Below are positions 6,331-7,970 of a stretch of 7,970 nt of DNA, in pieces. The notes under the pieces were generated by a model, which saw only the letters and a list, made by a program, of their open reading frames with translations, did not search any database and was not told where the DNA came from. The DNA is from JAUZPB01 sp037140715 (GTDB lineage Bacteria; Bacteroidota; Ignavibacteria; Ignavibacteriales; SURF-24): positions 1 through 7,970 of the forward strand of contig JBAXDX010000107.1 of NCBI GenBank assembly GCA_037140715.1, in the 5' to 3' direction. A program made the translations under genes and the position numbers. How positions within the stretch are numbered: position 1 is the first letter of the stretch; each line of letters begins with the position of its first letter.

Positions 6331-7180
6331 TAAATATAAGCATCTGGTTTTCTGTAAGCACATACAGCCTGTCCTTATATATCATTCCTTTAGTAATATT
6401 CTTTTCGAATTCATAACCATAACAGTTTAAGTTGTTCCGGCTTGATAACACTCCGTTTATCAAGTCCGCGGTCATAAGCTTTTCTCTCGAATTTAGTATT
6501 ATTACATTGTCAGAAGTTACTGACAGATTATCCGTTGCTTCATTTAATTTAACGCGCGTTATTCCATTACCATAATAATCAAATATTATTAATTCAGTCT
6601 TATCCAAAACGATAAGACTATTCTGAGTTATTAAAAGCTTTGATGGATAAGACAGAGCATAACTTCCTGATTGACAAGAACCGAACCGCGCTATTAAATT
6701 GCCTGAAAAATTAAACTTTAGCACTTCTTTATTTTCACTATCGAGAATAAATATTTCTTCCATTGGCGAACAAACGCAACTTACCGGAGAAACAATATTA
6801 ACCGGGTCACTTCCTGCCTGTGTTACTAAGTTGTTTGTTCTTGTCAGCGATGATATGAAATTTAGATCCTTATCAAAAATCTGAACTCTGTTGTTATTTT
6901 TATCAGCCACAAATACATGCAATGCGGTTGAATGAATATCCGCGAGGTAATCGAAGTAAGAAGCTTCTGTTCCGTAGCCACCAATAGATTTAAGCAGTTT
7001 ACCGCTAAGATCATATTTATATATCTCATTATTATCGGCATCACAGATATAAATATTTCCGGCAGGGTTAACTGAAAAAGACATGGCTTTGGAAAACTTC
7101 CCGAATTCGCCGGCAAATTCGTATATTTGAGCAATTTTAACACCGCTTAAAATTATCAATGCAAGGATAAATTTATACAT
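6311..7180 (-). CDS. Secreted NHL-repeat / six-bladed beta-propeller protein
   Basis: A 289-aa protein with a hydrophobic N-terminus (MYKFILALIILSGVKIAQ) typical of a signal peptide, possibly cleaved near residue 17, so it is probably periplasmic or surface-exposed. The rest consists of repeating beta-propeller blades of the NHL type: NIYICDADNNEIYKYDLSGKL (42-62), VFVADKNNNRVQIFDKDLN (89-107), IFILDSENKEVLKFNFSGNL (143-162), LIVLDKTELIIFDYYGN (189-205), and a final strand RLYVLTENQMLIFNKK (271-286) that may close the ring. These domains usually bind proteins or ligands; no catalytic motif is visible and the partner is unknown. The initiation region has no clear Shine-Dalgarno site, but a good Bacteroidetes-type promoter lies about 40 nt upstream. 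It is monocistronic, bounded by convergent rpmB and the divergent tRNA genes. The fold is well supported, the role is not. Confidence 0.85.
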   Translation of the reverse strand: MYKFILALIILSGVKIAQIYEFAGEFGKFSKAMSFSVNPAGNIYICDADNNEIYKYDLSGKLLKSIGGYGTEASYFDYLADIHSTALHVFVADKNNNRVQIFDKDLNFISSLTRTNNLVTQAGSDPVNIVSPVSCVCSPMEEIFILDSENKEVLKFNFSGNLIARFGSCQSGSYALSYPSKLLITQNSLIVLDKTELIIFDYYGNGITRVKLNEATDNLSVTSDNVIILNSREKLMTADLINGVLSSRNNLNCYGYEFEKNITKGMIYKDRLYVLTENQMLIFNKKKAE

Positions 7181-7220
7181 ATAAAGAAACCATTCAGGTA
7201 TTGTATATTATTTTGAAAAG

Positions 7221-7251
7221 TAAAGTTAGCTGAAATGAATACATTTAGCAA
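7221..7251 (-). promoter_or_regulatory. Bacteroidetes-type promoter for the beta-propeller gene
   Basis: Read on the minus strand: TTG (7251-7249), 20 nt, then TAACTTTA (7228-7221, next base C). This has the same spacing and TAnnTTTAC form as the rpmB and aroF candidates. Transcription would begin near 7214, giving a leader of roughly 35 nt before the ATG at 7180. Confidence 0.58.
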
Positions 7252-7357
7252 GCTCTTTGGAAATATCGAATTAATTTTTCTTAATATGGGAACATATCCT
7301 CCGGTTCGGGTCTTCCTGGACAGATATGCGAATTATAACAATTTTTTAATATTTTGC

Positions 7358-7388
7358 TTGAAATATTATCGTATGATAATTAGATTAC
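7358..7388 (+). promoter_or_regulatory. Promoter candidate for the tRNA-Gly gene
   Basis: TTG (7358-7360), a 20-nt gap, then TAGATTAC (7381-7388): the same spacing as the other candidates, with one T missing from the TTT part of the -7 element. Transcription would begin near 7395, about 20 nt before the tRNA. The remaining gap (7252-7357) has no supportable gene. Confidence 0.42.
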
Positions 7389-7415
7389 GTATGGGTATTA
7401 AAAATATTATTACAA

Positions 7416-7488
7416 GCGAGCGTAACTCAGTTGGTAGAGTGTCAGCTTCCCAAGCTGAATGTCGCGGGTTCGAATCCCGTCGCTCGCT
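7416..7488 (+). tRNA. tRNA-Gly (anticodon CCC)
   Basis: Full cloverleaf: the acceptor arms GCGAGCG (7416-7422) and CGCTCGC (7481-7487) pair perfectly. The D-stem is ACTC/GAGT. The anticodon stem TCAGC/GCTGA encloses the loop TTCCCAA, giving anticodon CCC (7449-7451). The T-arm is GCGGG-TTCGAAT-CCCGT with one G-T pair. The discriminator is T at 7488, as in E. coli tRNA-Gly(CCC). The next bases are CAA, so CCA is not encoded and must be added after transcription. It reads GGG codons. Confidence 0.97.
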
Positions 7489-7600
7489 CAAAAAAAAAGA
7501 ATCTTTTACATTATTGGGAATTTTATCATTGTTTTATTAAAATAATTTACCCATATTTGTTAATGAATTTATGAGTTGTTCGTATTATTAAATTCTAATC

Positions 7601-7678
7601 GGGGGCTTAGCTCAGCTGGTTCAGAGCACCTGCCTTACAAGCAGGGGGTCATTGGTTCGAATCCATTAGCCCCCACCA
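7601..7678 (+). tRNA. tRNA-Val (anticodon TAC)
   Basis: Full cloverleaf: the acceptor arms GGGGGCT (7601-7607) and AGCCCCC (7668-7674) pair perfectly. The D-stem is GCTC/GAGC. The anticodon stem CCTGC/GCAGG encloses the loop CTTACAA, giving anticodon TAC (7635-7637). The T-arm ATTGG-TTCGAAT-CCATT carries one T-T mismatch (7652/7666). The discriminator is A (7675) and CCA is encoded (7676-7678), unlike the neighbouring tRNA-Gly. It lies 112 bp after tRNA-Gly and could be co-transcribed; no strong separate promoter is evident. Confidence 0.97.
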
Positions 7679-7679
7679 T

Positions 7680-7715
7680 AAAAAGGCTGAAAATTAAACG
7701 TTTTCAGCCTTTTTT
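7680..7715 (+). terminator. Rho-independent terminator after tRNA-Val
   Basis: A 14-bp perfect stem, AAAAAGGCTGAAAA (7680-7693) with TTTTCAGCCTTTTT (7701-7714), has a 7-nt loop and ends in a T-run. It starts 1 nt after the encoded CCA and should end the tRNA transcript. Confidence 0.88.
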
Positions 7716-7752
7716 CGTTTCTTACAACATCTCATTTTTAAGAAATACGGTT

Positions 7753-7787
7753 ACTACATGGTCACAAATCAGAAAATACCATGTAGT
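7753..7787. repeat. 10-bp perfect inverted repeat in the right-hand gap
   Basis: ACTACATGGT (7753-7762) and ACCATGTAGT (7778-7787) are exact reverse complements with a 15-nt spacer. A partial third copy of the first arm (ACATGGT) follows at 7790-7796. There is no T-run after it. It could be an operator, a hairpin or a remnant end of a mobile element; nothing here decides. The surrounding 7716-7915 stretch has no complete recognisable gene. Confidence 0.6.
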
Positions 7788-7882
7788 TGACATGGTAGTA
7801 AATCCATCTTTTTACGGATACAATATGGCTCAGTACAAAGAGAACATTTTAAAACTGAAAAACCCGAAAAAGTGAAACAGGG

Positions 7883-7969
7883 TTACTTGCATAGACTTTG
7901 TTCAGCACCATCTTTAACGACTCCAGACTGTCGCGCAACGACTTTAGACAAATTTACAACGACTCCAGA
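7883..7969 (-). CDS. Possible 3' end of a repeat-containing protein running off the window
   Basis: On the minus strand one frame is open from the window edge to a TAA at 7885-7883, giving 28 residues in three 7-residue units plus a tail: SGVVVNL, SKVVARQ, SGVVKDG, then AEQSLCK. A weak hairpin (AACCC/GGGTT, with T's following on that strand) lies just after the stop. The period of 21 bp keeps reading frames in register, so other frames are also partly open. I recognise no family; this may be only an intergenic repeat. Confidence 0.2.
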   Translation of the reverse strand, partial: SGVVVNLSKVVARQSGVVKDGAEQSLCK

Positions 7970-7970
7970 C
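7916..7970. repeat. 21-bp tandem repeat array continuing past the window end
   Basis: Three units share the core AACGACTYYAGAC, at 7916-7928, 7937-7949 and 7958-7970. Start-to-start spacing is exactly 21 bp. The 13-bp core is identical in the first and third copies and differs at two positions in the second; the 8-bp spacers differ. The last copy ends exactly at the window edge, so the array length is unknown. Confidence 0.75.

Noticed and set aside
7235..7540. 101-codon plus-strand frame ahead of and across tRNA-Gly
   Set aside because: It reads straight through the tRNA, has no recognisable similarity and no good ribosome site, so it is a chance frame.
7576..7875. 99-codon plus-strand frame across tRNA-Val, including a 27-codon tail from 7792
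   Set aside because: It runs through the tRNA and its terminator. The tail (from MVVNPSFYGYNMAQYKENI) looked briefly like a transposase or recombinase end, but matches no motif I can name.
7680..7970. CRISPR array or tRNA-associated genomic island at the right end
   Set aside because: The 21-bp tandem units are too short and closely spaced for CRISPR, and no integrase or duplicated tRNA end is visible in this window.

Overview
This window is an ordinary stretch of chromosome from an AT-rich bacterium. It most likely belongs to the Bacteroidota/Chlorobiota lineage, possibly Ignavibacteria. That placement is inference. It rests on recurring promoter-like elements of the Bacteroidetes type (TTG, a 20-nt gap, then TAnnTTTA), the simultaneous presence of usable Shine-Dalgarno sequences, and the general look of the proteins. 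No marker gene here settles it.

Left part (1-2538): the first ~200 bases hold no gene I can support. Positions ~197-379 look like the decayed 3' end of a DUF1684-family gene, with an internal stop and two frame changes. Next come two aromatic amino acid genes 36 bp apart: a type I-beta DAHP synthase with an N-terminal regulatory domain (GTG start) and a prephenate dehydrogenase with a C-terminal ACT domain (TTG start). Together they supply the first step of the shikimate pathway and the tyrosine branch, and both carry domains typical of feedback control.

Middle (2539-5879): an unrecognised 129-aa protein is closed by a strong hairpin terminator. A gap follows that contains a possible 34-aa single-helix membrane peptide. 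Its stop overlaps the start of an HtrA/Deg-type serine protease by 11 bp, and that protease gene overlaps purB (adenylosuccinate lyase) by another 11 bp. This suggests a translationally coupled run of two or three genes.

Right part (5880-7970): ribosomal protein L28 (a 64-aa, four-cysteine zinc form) is transcribed alone and converges on a secreted NHL-type beta-propeller protein on the minus strand. The hairpin between them contains the stop codon of the minus-strand gene. Then come tRNA-Gly(CCC) without an encoded CCA end and tRNA-Val(TAC) with an encoded CCA and a strong terminator. The last ~250 bases hold no recognisable complete gene, but contain a 10-bp inverted repeat and, running off the edge, three copies of a 21-bp tandem repeat.

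I found no mobile element, CRISPR array, defence system or obvious new multi-gene system. The points most worth checking are the shared promoter architecture, the DUF1684 remnant, the small ORF ahead of the protease, and the 21-bp repeat at the right edge.
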